From the IMG/VR virus record IMGVR_UViG_3300028030_000005, positions 1 through 64,000 of that record: 64,000 bases of DNA; one strand, 5' to 3'. Made by a program: the position numbers and the translations under genes. A model generated the notes under the pieces. The model worked only from the letters and a program-made list of their open reading frames with translations. It was not told where the DNA came from and made no database searches. This DNA is from a virus. Shown here one piece after another: positions 8,508 through 17,736 of the stretch; the first letter of the stretch is position 1; each line of letters begins with the position of its first letter.

Positions 8508-9803
8508 TTACTTTTTCACTTTATCGCGTAGGTTTCTTAAACGACTTCCGGCTGTAGTCGCTTTTTTACCTATATCAGAGCTGCCCGGAACGTTATTAGC
8601 AGCTTCCGATTCTGCAGCTTGTTTTTCTGCTTCCAACATTTCTAATTCCTCACTGATAAACTGTCGAACCATATCGACTGTGTATGAAGGTAGAATTCTG
8701 ATTGAAAGCTGTTTTTCTTTAATGTACGCTTTCAATTGTCGCATATTCATCTGGTCGATTGAAGGCTCGACATCAAACGGAAGGTCGTTGTCGTCATCAA
8801 CAGGAGTGTCGTCTCTGTAATTATCTTGGTCGTCGTGATTGGTGGTAGTGTCGTTATCAGACTCATCGTCGTCTCCATAATACTCAGCAATTTGTTCAGC
8901 GATGTCTAAAAATTCATCGTGAGTAAATACTTCGTATCCTGACGAGAATCCAAATTGACGAAGCACTTCAGCTGACTCCTCATCGAATCGTTTTAGTCCT
9001 TCCATCGCCAACATAAAGTCACGATACTTATATACTCCAACATACATTGATTCTAATGAAGGTTGTTCTGACAACCATTCAAATTGTTCATCTGTTAGGG
9101 GAGTCGGTCCTTTCAAGTCAATCGCTACCTGATACTTTTTGCCCGGGTCTTTTTCGGATTTATTGTACGTTACAAGTACTTTACGTCCGTCATCGATTCC
9201 GGTGAAGGGGTCAACTGCGATTACTCCGTCATCGTCGTCCTGTCCGGCTGCAATTTCATTCAGTTTGTTTTTCACACTGGTAGGTAATTCAACTCGTCCA
9301 TTGGTTCCGTTCAGATTTCCATAAATGATGTAACGTGTTTGCGCTTTGATTCCGGGATGAAATCGTCCGTTTTCTTTCCAACCTTCGATTGGTCGTAAGT
9401 ACTTTTTGCGAGTATCATCATCTTGAATTTCATCGTACGCTTTTTTGTACACAAAGTTGATATACTCATCAATGATGTCTTTTTCAGTATTCCCGTGAAT
9501 ACGGCTATTGAAAATCGGTTTTTTCCCAATTTTTTGATTGCCGTTGTCATCTTTAACGGGATTGCCGTCTTTGTCAGTATAAGCCACTTTCAAAAAGTGA
9601 ACTGACCGTGGATATGCCCACATTCGTGTTCCAGGATGTTTTGGAAAGATTCTGAGTTTGTTTTTTGACCCATCTTTCTTTAACTCTAACACTTTTGCTC
9701 TGTCAGAATTTCCGGTTCTAATCTTAGATTCAACTTCCTCTTGTTGTTCTTTTAATACATCGACCTTAGTTGCTTTAAATTGGTCACGTCTGAACTTTGC
9801 CAT
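8508..9803 (-). CDS. Probable phage ssDNA-binding protein
   Basis: The N-terminal 55 residues are highly charged. A beta-rich core follows (KNKLRIFPKHPGTRMWAYPRSVHF and onward, about 50-300). Then comes a strongly acidic stretch near 315-350 (YYGDDDESDNDTTTN, DDTPVDDDNDLPFD), as in single-strand binding proteins of the gp32 kind. The last 80 residues contain a SAP/Rho-N-like helical segment (MRQLKAYIKEKQLSIRI) and a basic end. Position directly before SbcD, RecA and SbcC supports a replication and recombination role. I do not see a gp32 zinc site, so the assignment rests on composition and context. Confidence 0.6.
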   Translation of the reverse strand: MAKFRRDQFKATKVDVLKEQQEEVESKIRTGNSDRAKVLELKKDGSKNKLRIFPKHPGTRMWAYPRSVHFLKVAYTDKDGNPVKDDNGNQKIGKKPIFNSRIHGNTEKDIIDEYINFVYKKAYDEIQDDDTRKKYLRPIEGWKENGRFHPGIKAQTRYIIYGNLNGTNGRVELPTSVKNKLNEIAAGQDDDDGVIAVDPFTGIDDGRKVLVTYNKSEKDPGKKYQVAIDLKGPTPLTDEQFEWLSEQPSLESMYVGVYKYRDFMLAMEGLKRFDEESAEVLRQFGFSSGYEVFTHDEFLDIAEQIAEYYGDDDESDNDTTTNHDDQDNYRDDTPVDDDNDLPFDVEPSIDQMNMRQLKAYIKEKQLSIRILPSYTVDMVRQFISEELEMLEAEKQAAESEAANNVPGSSDIGKKATTAGSRLRNLRDKVKK

Positions 9804-9822
9804 AATTTAATTGTTTTTATGA

Positions 9823-10383
9823 TTATTGTTTAATAAGTTTTTCTTTAACACGGATTAAAATTCCGTTAAATTTTCCTTCAACAAGCTCTTTTTCGAGCTC
9901 CTCAGGATGAAAGGATAAATTGTCTGATATTTTATTGAGTTTTTGTTCCTTTGATTTAACAGCCCAATAAATTGCATCCATCACATCTGCTTCTTTTTTC
10001 AATCTTAACAACTTACGATAGTGTAGCTGTACTTGTCGATTTAATGTGATTTCTTCCTCTACTTCAGGATTTGATTTCGCTTTTGAAACCATTTCTCCTT
10101 TTGAATTTGGCACTAACTTAAATTTTTTACGAGCCTTTCGAGCAACTTCAGCTTTAAATACCTCGTAATCGAGTTTGAATTCAGCGTATGCGTTCTCTGC
10201 TTCCGCTTTCCATAACCCCACTCTATTCATAAGAGCGGGGATGGTAATGATTTCAGCGTGTAAATTCGTCCAATCGATAGATGTGAGCTGGTCAATATCA
10301 ATCTCGTCGTCAAAATCCTCAAAAAACAATGTGATGATATGGTCTTTAAACGAGATTTGAATTTTTTGCTTATTCTGCATCAT
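9823..10383 (-). CDS. Possible UvsY-like recombination mediator
   Basis: 186 residues: a beta-rich acidic start, then helices with AENAYAEFKLDYEVFKAEVARKARK, RKLLRLKKEADVMDAIYWA and VKSKEQKLNKIS (regions about 65-155). A conserved Lys-rich helix followed by DAIYWAVKSK resembles phage recombination mediator proteins, and the gene lies next to the ssDNA-binding protein. The match is by pattern and context only; other phage DNA-binding proteins fit as well. A GC-rich hairpin lies inside the gene at 10216-10240. Confidence 0.4.
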   Translation of the reverse strand: MMQNKQKIQISFKDHIITLFFEDFDDEIDIDQLTSIDWTNLHAEIITIPALMNRVGLWKAEAENAYAEFKLDYEVFKAEVARKARKKFKLVPNSKGEMVSKAKSNPEVEEEITLNRQVQLHYRKLLRLKKEADVMDAIYWAVKSKEQKLNKISDNLSFHPEELEKELVEGKFNGILIRVKEKLIKQ

Positions 10384-11239
10384 AACTCGCTTTGGCTTTG
10401 TTTATCAAAGTGATGCAAAAACTACGATGAATATCAAGTCCGTGCAGCTGTTTCAGTTTTTTCATCACGTCTCCGGATGTAAATGCTTGTCCATCGTCCA
10501 TAAACTTGTGCACGATTGCAATTACTTTTTGAGATTTACTTTGCGGATTTACCGGTTTTCTGCCAGAACTTGTTGATTTTTTAGCCGGTTTTTTAGCTGC
10601 TTTTTTGACAAGTTTTTTGTCTTTTTCGTCACTTTCTTTCTTGAAGTGATTTAGTGCTTCGCCAAGATTTTTGAATCCGTAGTCTGCTGCAAACTCTTTG
10701 TTGACGTGCTTGTAAATCTCTTTTTTATCTTTGAGATATCCATCCTCATCGGTTGAAACATAACCAAATCGTTGCATCACTTCGCGATGAATGCGTTGAT
10801 AAACGTTTCGAGCTGCTTTTTCATTTTTCAGTTTTTTGAACTGTTTTGGCTCTGATGGTTCCGGCATTTTTTCAGAAAATCCTGCGTGATTGGTTTTTGT
10901 GTACTTTGTGAGAAAGTCATCAACTAATTCAGGTTTTTGATTTCCATCTTTGTCGGTTAATTCAACGTACTCATCAACCAAATCGGTCTCAGGAACCAAT
11001 CTAACTTTATATTCAATGCCTTCAGCATCTTTATAAATCAGATTTTCATTAATACCTTTATTTTCGTCGATTGATTGTTGTTTCTCGGCGTGAGATTTCA
11101 ATATCAAATCAATCAACTGTTGTTTGTTTAACTGCGATACTCCTTTCGTGATGTTAAAACCTTTGAATAGGATAGTGCGTAGCGCAGCTTCATCTTTCTT
11201 TTGCAAGAATTCTTGCGTGTAGTTTACTAATAGGTCCAT
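10370..11239 (-). CDS. Putative DNA-binding protein with a Lys-rich linker
   Basis: Three parts are visible in 289 residues: an N-terminal SAP/Rho-N-like helical segment (residues about 10-50, LNKQQLIDLILKSH); a middle region with an acidic hinge; and a Lys/Pro linker near 210-230 (KLVKKAAKKPAKKSTSSGRK) leading to a C-terminal winged-helix-like end (FTSGDVMKKLKQLHGLDIHR). This arrangement suggests DNA binding, but no family is recognised. It overlaps the UvsY-like candidate by 14 bases. Confidence 0.55.
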   Translation of the reverse strand: MDLLVNYTQEFLQKKDEAALRTILFKGFNITKGVSQLNKQQLIDLILKSHAEKQQSIDENKGINENLIYKDAEGIEYKVRLVPETDLVDEYVELTDKDGNQKPELVDDFLTKYTKTNHAGFSEKMPEPSEPKQFKKLKNEKAARNVYQRIHREVMQRFGYVSTDEDGYLKDKKEIYKHVNKEFAADYGFKNLGEALNHFKKESDEKDKKLVKKAAKKPAKKSTSSGRKPVNPQSKSQKVIAIVHKFMDDGQAFTSGDVMKKLKQLHGLDIHRSFCITLINKAKASYDAE

Positions 11240-11251
11240 AATAGTGGGTTT

Positions 11252-11644
11252 TTATAATTCTTTTAATTTATACCAATATGGCAATACTTTTTCATTATAG
11301 TACTGCTCTAACTCGTCATAATCCTCGTCACACAACATTCCATCCTCAAAATAATACTCTGGAATCAAGTTATCTATACAAGCTAACGCTGTTAATGTTG
11401 AGTTGCTTGATTCTTTGTACGATATGTCTGGAGTTTGGCTGTATATCCAATCTTTGATGTCTTCATAGTTTTCGTCTTTTTTATAATTGTCGGACGTTTG
11501 TTTTCTCCACTCATCAAGAGTGATTTCTCCTCGATAAAATTTTTCAATGATTTGCAAATCGATTACTGTTCTATCGATTACCGCTTTTAATTCTTGTTTG
11601 AGTTGATTTCTTAACTCTTTTTTGTCTTGAACTGAAGTTGTCAT
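11252..11644 (-). CDS. Hypothetical acidic protein, 130 aa
   Basis: An N-terminal Lys/Gln helix is followed by a very acidic C-terminal half rich in Tyr (EYYFEDGMLCDEDYDELEQYY). It could be a DNA mimic or an inhibitor, but nothing in the sequence proves this. It is the first gene after promoter copy 2 and so is probably among the early-expressed genes. Confidence 0.6.
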   Translation of the reverse strand: MTTSVQDKKELRNQLKQELKAVIDRTVIDLQIIEKFYRGEITLDEWRKQTSDNYKKDENYEDIKDWIYSQTPDISYKESSNSTLTALACIDNLIPEYYFEDGMLCDEDYDELEQYYNEKVLPYWYKLKEL

Positions 11645-11662
11645 AACTTTGGTTTTTTATTT

Positions 11663-11709
11663 GATTTCTACACTATAAAGATACCCTATAGTTATCTTTT
11701 ATGCAACAG
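11663..11709 (-). promoter_or_regulatory. Early-type promoter (family copy 2)
   Basis: On the minus strand CTGTTGCATAAAAGATA is followed by GTATCTTTAT and GTGTAGAAATC. The pattern is TTG, 20 nt, TATCTTTA. It reads into the 11252-11644 gene and through the ssDNA-binding protein and recombination genes. It lies 25 bases beyond the stop of the DNA polymerase gene. Confidence 0.82.
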
Positions 11710-11733
11710 TTTTGTCAAAAAATTTTTATTTTT

Positions 11734-14700
11734 TTAAAACACCTGATAAACCGGTCCATCAATGCGGTCAGTCAAGATAATTTCATTGCGATTCGTGTAG
11801 TCTGACCATTGCATTTGTCCTCTGAAAACAACCAATCTACTCTTATTCTCTGATAAAAACGACTTCAATCCTTTGAATCTTTCATCAAATAATTCGTCAT
11901 CTGGATTCAATTGCTGTGGCCATACTCTAACCATAAAATCGTATTCATCTTGAATTATTTTTATCACTGCATAATCGCGCTTATCTTTGGTTTGACGAAT
12001 CACAGCTTCTTGAATCGTTCCTGCGACCATCACTTTTACTCTTTTCCCGGGTGGTAGTGGGTGTGATATTTCCTCGCTTGAAATGTATTCATCTGAATAC
12101 TTTGCGAATTGCGATTGATTGAACAACTTATAATAGTCAAGATTGCTCAATTTACTTATCTCTGATTGACGAATTGACCAGTAGTGGTCGATATTTTGAT
12201 TGTCTCGATATTCTTTTGGAATTTCATCTTTACGATATTCAAAGAATTCTTTCAATATACCATATCGCTCACTCGGCAATTTCACTTTGTACAGTTCATC
12301 GAAACATCCTGATAGCACTAAGTGTTCAACAGTACGTTTATTGACTGCCCTACTCGGAATTCTTTCTGCGAATTCTGTTATTGAAAAGAATCTACCATTT
12401 TCATTACGTTCATCGATAATTGTTTGTGCTGCTACGTCTCCGACGTATTTAATCTGACTAAGGTTCCAGTAAATTTTAAACTGTTTATGGTCAGAATAAA
12501 ATCTTAGTCCTGATTTATTAATGTCCGGAGATACAATTTGTATATGTCCCATTCTTTTTATCTCAGAGACAAAATCTTGAATCTTTTCGGTTTTTGCATA
12601 TTGAAATGCAACTGTCCAGAATTCGAGTGGATAGTAATGTTTTAACCAATTACATTGGTATCCAATTGTACTATAAGCTGCTGCGTGTGATTTATTGAAT
12701 CCGTATCCTGCGAATACCTCCATTTTATTCCAAATCTGATGTGCTTCGGCAACAGGACATCCTTTCTTAATCGCTTCGCTAACAAATTGCTCTTTGTACG
12801 CATCCATTTTATCTTTGATTTTCTTACCCATTGCCTTACGAACTCCATCTGCTTCGGCAAGCGAAAATCCTCCTAAAATTTGCGCGGCTTTCATAATCTG
12901 TTCCTGATATATGTACAATCCATACGTATCTTTTGTCACTTCCTCCAACATATAATCGTAATGTGGTTGAAGTTCTCCTCTTTTTAACTTTACGTAATCT
13001 GTGTGTGCATTTGATGCCATTGCTCCAGGTCGATATAGTGCAATTGATGCTACTAACTCGTCAATGTTTTCTGGTTGCACTTCTTTTAGATAATTTGTCA
13101 GTCCAACAGAACCGAAGTGAAACACATCTTGATTTAGTCCTTTCTTGAACAAGTCGAACACATTTTTGTCATCAATGTCTATATTGTCGAGATTTGGACG
13201 TACTCCTGTTCGAGACTCAATCATATCTAACATTGCGCCAAACTTAGCCATCTGTTTGGTTGATAGGATATCCTCTTTTAAAAATCCTGCTGACGCCATA
13301 ATATCTCCCTCCCATTCACTAATCAACATTCCGTTTTCATCTTTTCTTACAGGGATTTGTTCAAAAATGTCAAGTACACGTCCATTTTCATCTTTTGTTT
13401 TTGGCACTATGATAGTCGCACACGCGTGCATTGATGCTGATTTTATCGCGTTTAATGCAATTTTAGAATCGTTTATGATGTGTGGATTATCTTTGATGAA
13501 TTTCTTTAATAACGGCTGTTTTACTGCGTCTTTGAATAGCGGTTGCCAATGTTCGTTGTCCTCACTAACTAATTTTGTAACGAAGTTCATATTGTAACGC
13601 TCTCCTTGCGTTCCGTATGCTCTCGCTAATTCTTTTACCACACCTCTCATCTGAAGCGTTCCGTAAGTTCCTACTCGACAAACGAAATCGTGTCCGTATC
13701 GAGTTTTCATATAATCAATCACACGGTCTCTCTTATCACTCGCAAAATCGATATCAATGTCAGGTAACTCGTGTTTAATACGCGATTCGTTGAGAAATCG
13801 CTCGAATATAAGGTCAAATCTTAACGGATTAATTCTAACAATCCCGAGCAAATAACTAACCAAACTTCCTGCTGCCGAACCCCTACCAGGACCTACTTGG
13901 ATTTTATTTTTATCACAGTAATTAACGATATCCCACAATATTAAGAAGTAGTCGACGAATTTACCTTTCTTTATAACAGACACCTCACGGTCAATTCTAT
14001 CGTGAATTTGTTGAAGTTGGTCGGTAGTTGCATTTGGAAACCTTTGTTTGATTCCTTGCTTGATTAACGAGTCAAACATATTTTCCGTCGTTCCATACGT
14101 TCTTTTCTCAATTGACGTCATCTCGTACACAGGCAAGTGTAGTTTCGATGTTTCTATTTCAAAGGTAGTGTCATCAATCACTTGTTGGATTGATTGCATT
14201 GAATCTATGAATAATTGCTCTAATCGCTCGTCATCATCACGAAATAGCGGTGCCAATTCTAAGAACAACTCATCTAAACTACGCAGATAATGATTGGTTG
14301 TGCTGTGAGTGAATTGAGCTTTGCCCTGCTTATTCAGTACACTTTTGATATGAACATCTGATTTATCGATTACATACGCATCGCTAATCAGTATTGGTGG
14401 TAATAAATCTCTCTGATTTTCGAGATATCTTTTGATTGATAATAATATTTCTTTGTCTTTGAGATTATCACGAAACTGATTGGTTGTTATTTGGAAGTAG
14501 CAATGTTTAAAATTACGTGTGAATTTTTGTATGAATTGAGATGTTGTGTGTGCTGAAGGCGGAATCACTACTATCAATCCATCACTCAACTCAAACAATT
14601 GTTGTTCTGTAATGTACTTATCTTGGTCAATATTGATAAGTTTGTTTATTTTTAATAAATTGCGCCATCCATCTGAATTCTGTACAAGTAACTTTACTTC

Positions 14701-15264
14701 CAGAAGGTCGTTAACTCCTTTAAATTCGACGTCGACAGTATATCCGAGAACAGACTTAATGTCGTTTTTTTTACAAGCAATCTGAAATGGTAACGTTCCT
14801 GCCAATGTATGTTTCTCTACAATCGCTAATGACTGGTACTTTAAGAACTTAGCCTTAGCAATCCAATCTTTATAATCTCTGGTTCCACTCATCATCTCAT
14901 ATCGTCCGTGTATTCCAAAGAATCCTCGACCGAATTCAGGAATCATACTGTCGTCGTATTCTCCTATATATTTCAATGGTTTCAGTTCTACATCAATCAT
15001 TTTTGCAGGAGTTGTGTAGTAAAAGTGTCCACCAAAATTATATATAATGTAGTCGATTTGCTGTCTCAATATAGATGTGGTTACTTTTTCATCAATATTA
15101 AGAGTTAGTAATCCATCTGACGTCAATAATGTTGGACGCATATTTTTGGGTTGCAGCTCAATCGCTACTCCGAATTTATCTATATGAACGGTTCCGTTGT
15201 GTAAGTCGTCGTAAACTATATAATTATCTGCGAGCCATTGCTCGAGTTTTTTAGTAATTGCCAT
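11734..15264 (-). CDS. dnaE: Family C DNA polymerase (DnaE-like alpha subunit)
   Basis: The 1176 residues match bacterial PolIII alpha. There is an N-terminal PHP-like domain (around 90-190), then the palm with GPGRGSAAGSLVSYLLG (around 455) and the acidic motif PDIDIDF (around 500). Next are fingers with YIYQEQIM (around 780) and GYGFNKSHAAAYS (around 860), a helix-hairpin-helix region, and a C-terminal OB domain (GKRVKVMVAGTIQEA). The PHP histidine pair is degenerate (IHGRYEM where HxHSxYS is usual), so proofreading probably comes from the separate DnaQ-like gene at 28870. It overlaps 15251-15892 by 14 bases. Confidence 0.96.
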   Translation of the reverse strand: MAITKKLEQWLADNYIVYDDLHNGTVHIDKFGVAIELQPKNMRPTLLTSDGLLTLNIDEKVTTSILRQQIDYIIYNFGGHFYYTTPAKMIDVELKPLKYIGEYDDSMIPEFGRGFFGIHGRYEMMSGTRDYKDWIAKAKFLKYQSLAIVEKHTLAGTLPFQIACKKNDIKSVLGYTVDVEFKGVNDLLEVKLLVQNSDGWRNLLKINKLINIDQDKYITEQQLFELSDGLIVVIPPSAHTTSQFIQKFTRNFKHCYFQITTNQFRDNLKDKEILLSIKRYLENQRDLLPPILISDAYVIDKSDVHIKSVLNKQGKAQFTHSTTNHYLRSLDELFLELAPLFRDDDERLEQLFIDSMQSIQQVIDDTTFEIETSKLHLPVYEMTSIEKRTYGTTENMFDSLIKQGIKQRFPNATTDQLQQIHDRIDREVSVIKKGKFVDYFLILWDIVNYCDKNKIQVGPGRGSAAGSLVSYLLGIVRINPLRFDLIFERFLNESRIKHELPDIDIDFASDKRDRVIDYMKTRYGHDFVCRVGTYGTLQMRGVVKELARAYGTQGERYNMNFVTKLVSEDNEHWQPLFKDAVKQPLLKKFIKDNPHIINDSKIALNAIKSASMHACATIIVPKTKDENGRVLDIFEQIPVRKDENGMLISEWEGDIMASAGFLKEDILSTKQMAKFGAMLDMIESRTGVRPNLDNIDIDDKNVFDLFKKGLNQDVFHFGSVGLTNYLKEVQPENIDELVASIALYRPGAMASNAHTDYVKLKRGELQPHYDYMLEEVTKDTYGLYIYQEQIMKAAQILGGFSLAEADGVRKAMGKKIKDKMDAYKEQFVSEAIKKGCPVAEAHQIWNKMEVFAGYGFNKSHAAAYSTIGYQCNWLKHYYPLEFWTVAFQYAKTEKIQDFVSEIKRMGHIQIVSPDINKSGLRFYSDHKQFKIYWNLSQIKYVGDVAAQTIIDERNENGRFFSITEFAERIPSRAVNKRTVEHLVLSGCFDELYKVKLPSERYGILKEFFEYRKDEIPKEYRDNQNIDHYWSIRQSEISKLSNLDYYKLFNQSQFAKYSDEYISSEEISHPLPPGKRVKVMVAGTIQEAVIRQTKDKRDYAVIKIIQDEYDFMVRVWPQQLNPDDELFDERFKGLKSFLSENKSRLVVFRGQMQWSDYTNRNEIILTDRIDGPVYQVF

Positions 15265-15892
15265 AGGTTATTATCTTTCTGTTTGAAATTATGTCAAATA
15301 TTTCGCTGAATAGTAGGTATCTAACAAGTAATCCACGAACGTGGTCTTTATCACCATAAAAATAATCTAATCTCCAGCGCCGAGAAGTTACGTAATGTTC
15401 AGGAAAGTTGTCGAGCAAGTCCGTTGATTTATATCTACAAAAACATACTGTTGTTGAGTAGTCTGCAATGCCATCGACTGCTCTAATCTCTGATACGTCT
15501 AACACCAATCCGACGTCGTCGTAAAACTTAATTCCTCTCGGACTTAGTTGATAATTTAAGTCAGGATGTAGTTTTAGCACTTTGTTTGCAAACTCAATTA
15601 CTATTTTTTTATCCGTTTCTGCATATAATGGAATCAGTCGATGTCCTATTCTATCGTAATGGACGTCAGATGACTTTAATAATTGAAGCACATCTCGAGT
15701 CAGTACTGATTCGACATCAACATCACTATAAATTGTACTTAATTCTAACAACGTTACAATGTCAGAGTCGTCGACGACTAAATCGATAGCATCATTTTGT
15801 CTCAAAAAGTCTAACAACTCTGCCTTCGCTGATTGAAGTGATTTTGGTCTAATTTTCGTTATTTTGAATACTGCATCAAATACTGGCTTCAT
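15251..15892 (-). CDS. Hypothetical protein, 213 aa
   Basis: A soluble acidic protein with mixed alpha/beta content and no motif I recognise. The N-terminal 45 residues are helical (KSLQSAKAELLDFLRQ). It overlaps the polymerase start by 14 bases and shares one base with the HTH gene upstream, so it is translationally coupled to the polymerase and could be a replisome accessory protein. That is context only. Confidence 0.6.
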   Translation of the reverse strand: MKPVFDAVFKITKIRPKSLQSAKAELLDFLRQNDAIDLVVDDSDIVTLLELSTIYSDVDVESVLTRDVLQLLKSSDVHYDRIGHRLIPLYAETDKKIVIEFANKVLKLHPDLNYQLSPRGIKFYDDVGLVLDVSEIRAVDGIADYSTTVCFCRYKSTDLLDNFPEHYVTSRRWRLDYFYGDKDHVRGLLVRYLLFSEIFDIISNRKIITYGNY

Positions 15893-16377
15893 TATTTCGT
15901 CATATTTTTAACAAATGTTGAGTAGTTTGATTCTGCTGTTTGTTCGTCTTTTATTCGCTTCAGTAACCGAGCGACGTATCCGCTGTTTGTTCCTATTTTT
16001 CGTGCAATTGCGGTTGGAGACGTTTCTCCACGACGAACAAAATCTTTGACTTGTTCGTATCTACTTTTACCACCCTTCGCTTTGCTATGTTTTTTCGGCC
16101 TATTTGGTGGTATTGGCAGTTTTTCGTCAACTACGTAATAGCGAATTTTACTGTACGTTTCGCCAGACGAATCCGGCCAGTTTTTCAAATACTGCGATTT
16201 CGACAACATTATGGCGTCGTGTACCATATCCTGAGTAATTTTCTCATCTATATCAGGAATAACTATTACAGTTGCTCCTGATACTCCTGAAGGTTGTTTG
16301 AAAAATAGCGTTACGTCGTTGTTGTCTGATACCATAAACTCTCGTTGTTGAATAATGTACTTAACGTCTAATACCAT
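15892..16377 (-). CDS. Small HTH DNA-binding protein
   Basis: The C-terminal part contains a basic linker (PKKHSKAKGGKSRYEQ) and a helix-turn-helix (SPTAIARKIGTNSGYVARLL, about residues 120-140) of the ParB/Sigma70-region-4 style. The N-terminal 90 residues are beta-rich. It is the first gene after promoter copy 3 and precedes the polymerase, so a regulatory or origin-binding role is plausible. Confidence 0.6.
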   Translation of the reverse strand: MVLDVKYIIQQREFMVSDNNDVTLFFKQPSGVSGATVIVIPDIDEKITQDMVHDAIMLSKSQYLKNWPDSSGETYSKIRYYVVDEKLPIPPNRPKKHSKAKGGKSRYEQVKDFVRRGETSPTAIARKIGTNSGYVARLLKRIKDEQTAESNYSTFVKNMTK

Positions 16378-16391
16378 AATAAATTGTTTTT

Positions 16392-16438
16392 GATTTCTAC
16401 ATCTTAAAAATACTAAATGTTTATCTTTTAAACAACAG
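16392..16438 (-). promoter_or_regulatory. Early-type promoter (family copy 3)
   Basis: The minus strand reads CTGTTGTTTAAAAGATA, then TAGTATTTTTAAGATG and TAGAAATCA. The -7 box is TATTTTTA, slightly different from the other copies. Its TTTAA segment supplies the TAA stop codon (16428-16430) of the DpdA-like gene. It reads into the HTH gene and the polymerase. Confidence 0.78.
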
Positions 16439-17219
16439 ACTGTCTTAGAAAATCAATGTTGTTTTCAAAAGTAGTGGTGACTTGTAGTAACTTGTCAGAT
16501 TCGATTTTTCTTTCAAAATAGTTTTTTGGAGTCGGAATCCGTCGGAATCGTCCTTTAGTCCAGTCGATATCGTTCATTGCACTCCAAACTGAATTTGCAC
16601 TGTCAGAACTTCGAATGTACTTACTATACTCATCTTGTTGATAGTATGCATATTCGCGCGGGTCACCCATTCCGAGTAAGTGAAGTGGTTTTTGAAGTTT
16701 TCCATTTGCCTTCAACATATTGAATGCTATGTGTCGTGCTTCTTTGATGAATGTATCGTTTTCTTTATCTAACAACGCTTTTGGTACTGCGATTTTTGAT
16801 AGTCCTATTGTTTTAATCCACGGCTGTTCCAATCCCCATAAATAAGATTCAAACCAGTCGTCAGCAGTCTCTCCTTGTGGACAGAACAAAATTTCGATTT
16901 TATCATCCAATCCGGCTTTCTGCATTCTTTTATAGAATTTTTCTGCATTCTTTTTTGTTGTTTTTGCATCAAACAATACGTCTGGTGGAATCACTTCATT
17001 CGGCATTAATTCTGACATCACGTCAAATAAAATGTCCTCAGTAACTAATGAATGGTCTCCAGCGCCATTGTCGAGAGTAACCCACGCATTGGTAGGTAGT
17101 CGTTTAAAGAAATCACTATACTCTTTTGATTCTACATATAATTGAGCGAGACAAAAGTATCTATCTCCACTATGCATTAAACTCAAATGCTCTATTGGCG
17201 GTATTACGTAAAAATCCAT
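16428..17219 (-). CDS. dpdA: DpdA-like DNA guanine transglycosylase
   Basis: Numbering from the ATG at 17217-17219 (263 aa), chosen because MDFYVIPP fits the usual start of the family and trims the overlap with the upstream gene; a start at 17276 is also open. TGT-fold features: LDNGAGD (Asp50) in the place of TGT DSGGFQ, a FCPQG strand near 112, GLSKIAVP near 139, HLLGMGDP near 180 as in TGT HYLMGVG, and SSDSAN with Asp206 as the likely nucleophile. The predicted reaction is exchange of guanine in phage DNA for a 7-deazaguanine base. FolE, QueE and QueD homologues at 21888-24270 support this. Confidence 0.78.
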   Translation of the reverse strand: MDFYVIPPIEHLSLMHSGDRYFCLAQLYVESKEYSDFFKRLPTNAWVTLDNGAGDHSLVTEDILFDVMSELMPNEVIPPDVLFDAKTTKKNAEKFYKRMQKAGLDDKIEILFCPQGETADDWFESYLWGLEQPWIKTIGLSKIAVPKALLDKENDTFIKEARHIAFNMLKANGKLQKPLHLLGMGDPREYAYYQQDEYSKYIRSSDSANSVWSAMNDIDWTKGRFRRIPTPKNYFERKIESDKLLQVTTTFENNIDFLRQSVV

Positions 17220-17673
17220 ATGTTTTGTTTTTAAATGTTCTACAATGTGGTCCCATTCCGTATTGAATAGATTCAATGTCCGTTAGTTTTCTGCCGCACT
17301 TTATACATTTTCCAGTATGATGATATTCTCCTACCTTCAACATTGCAGAAATATCATTTTCTACAATTTTCTTTAACAACCATACTGCACCTTGAACATA
17401 TTCACTTTGCGAATTTTGAAATTTTTTAAATCTCTTAACGATACGACTTTTTGTATTGTACAAAGCACATTGAGTGTATGAATCGTATCCTATTTCGTAT
17501 CCAACAAATACTGTGTATCCCCAATCATCGCTCTTGACTGATTTCAATTGAAATGTTATGTCTTTACCAGTTCTTTTCGACTTCACAACAATTGTTGACT
17601 TGATTTTCTTTTCAGCTTTGATGTATTGACTCAGTTTAGATAGTGCCGAAGGATTGATTACAGTGTTTTTCAT
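17170..17673 (-). CDS. Zinc-ribbon protein (DUF6011-like)
   Basis: The C-terminal part has GKCIKCGRKLTDIESIQYG followed by MGPHCR (about residues 121-145), the CxxCGRxL...GxGPxC pattern of DUF6011 phage and plasmid proteins. The N-terminal 110 residues are basic and beta-rich. It overlaps the DpdA-like gene by 50 bases and is first after promoter copy 4. Coupling to DpdA makes a role in DNA modification possible but unproven. Confidence 0.68.
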   Translation of the reverse strand: MKNTVINPSALSKLSQYIKAEKKIKSTIVVKSKRTGKDITFQLKSVKSDDWGYTVFVGYEIGYDSYTQCALYNTKSRIVKRFKKFQNSQSEYVQGAVWLLKKIVENDISAMLKVGEYHHTGKCIKCGRKLTDIESIQYGMGPHCRTFKNKTYGFLRNTANRAFEFNA

Positions 17674-17689
17674 TTTCTCGATTTTTATT

Positions 17690-17736
17690 GATTTCTACAC
17701 TGTAAAGATACACAATTCATATCTTTTAGACAACAG
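17690..17736 (-). promoter_or_regulatory. Early-type promoter (family copy 4)
   Basis: The minus strand reads CTGTTGTCTAAAAGATA, then TGTGTATCTTTACAGTG and TAGAAATC. The TTG lies immediately after the stop codon of the 17737-18126 gene. It reads into the zinc-ribbon and DpdA-like genes. Confidence 0.82.

Noticed and set aside
13145-13597. A 150-codon open frame on the plus strand inside the DNA polymerase gene
   Set aside because: It is the complement of conserved polymerase coding sequence and has no recognisable protein features.
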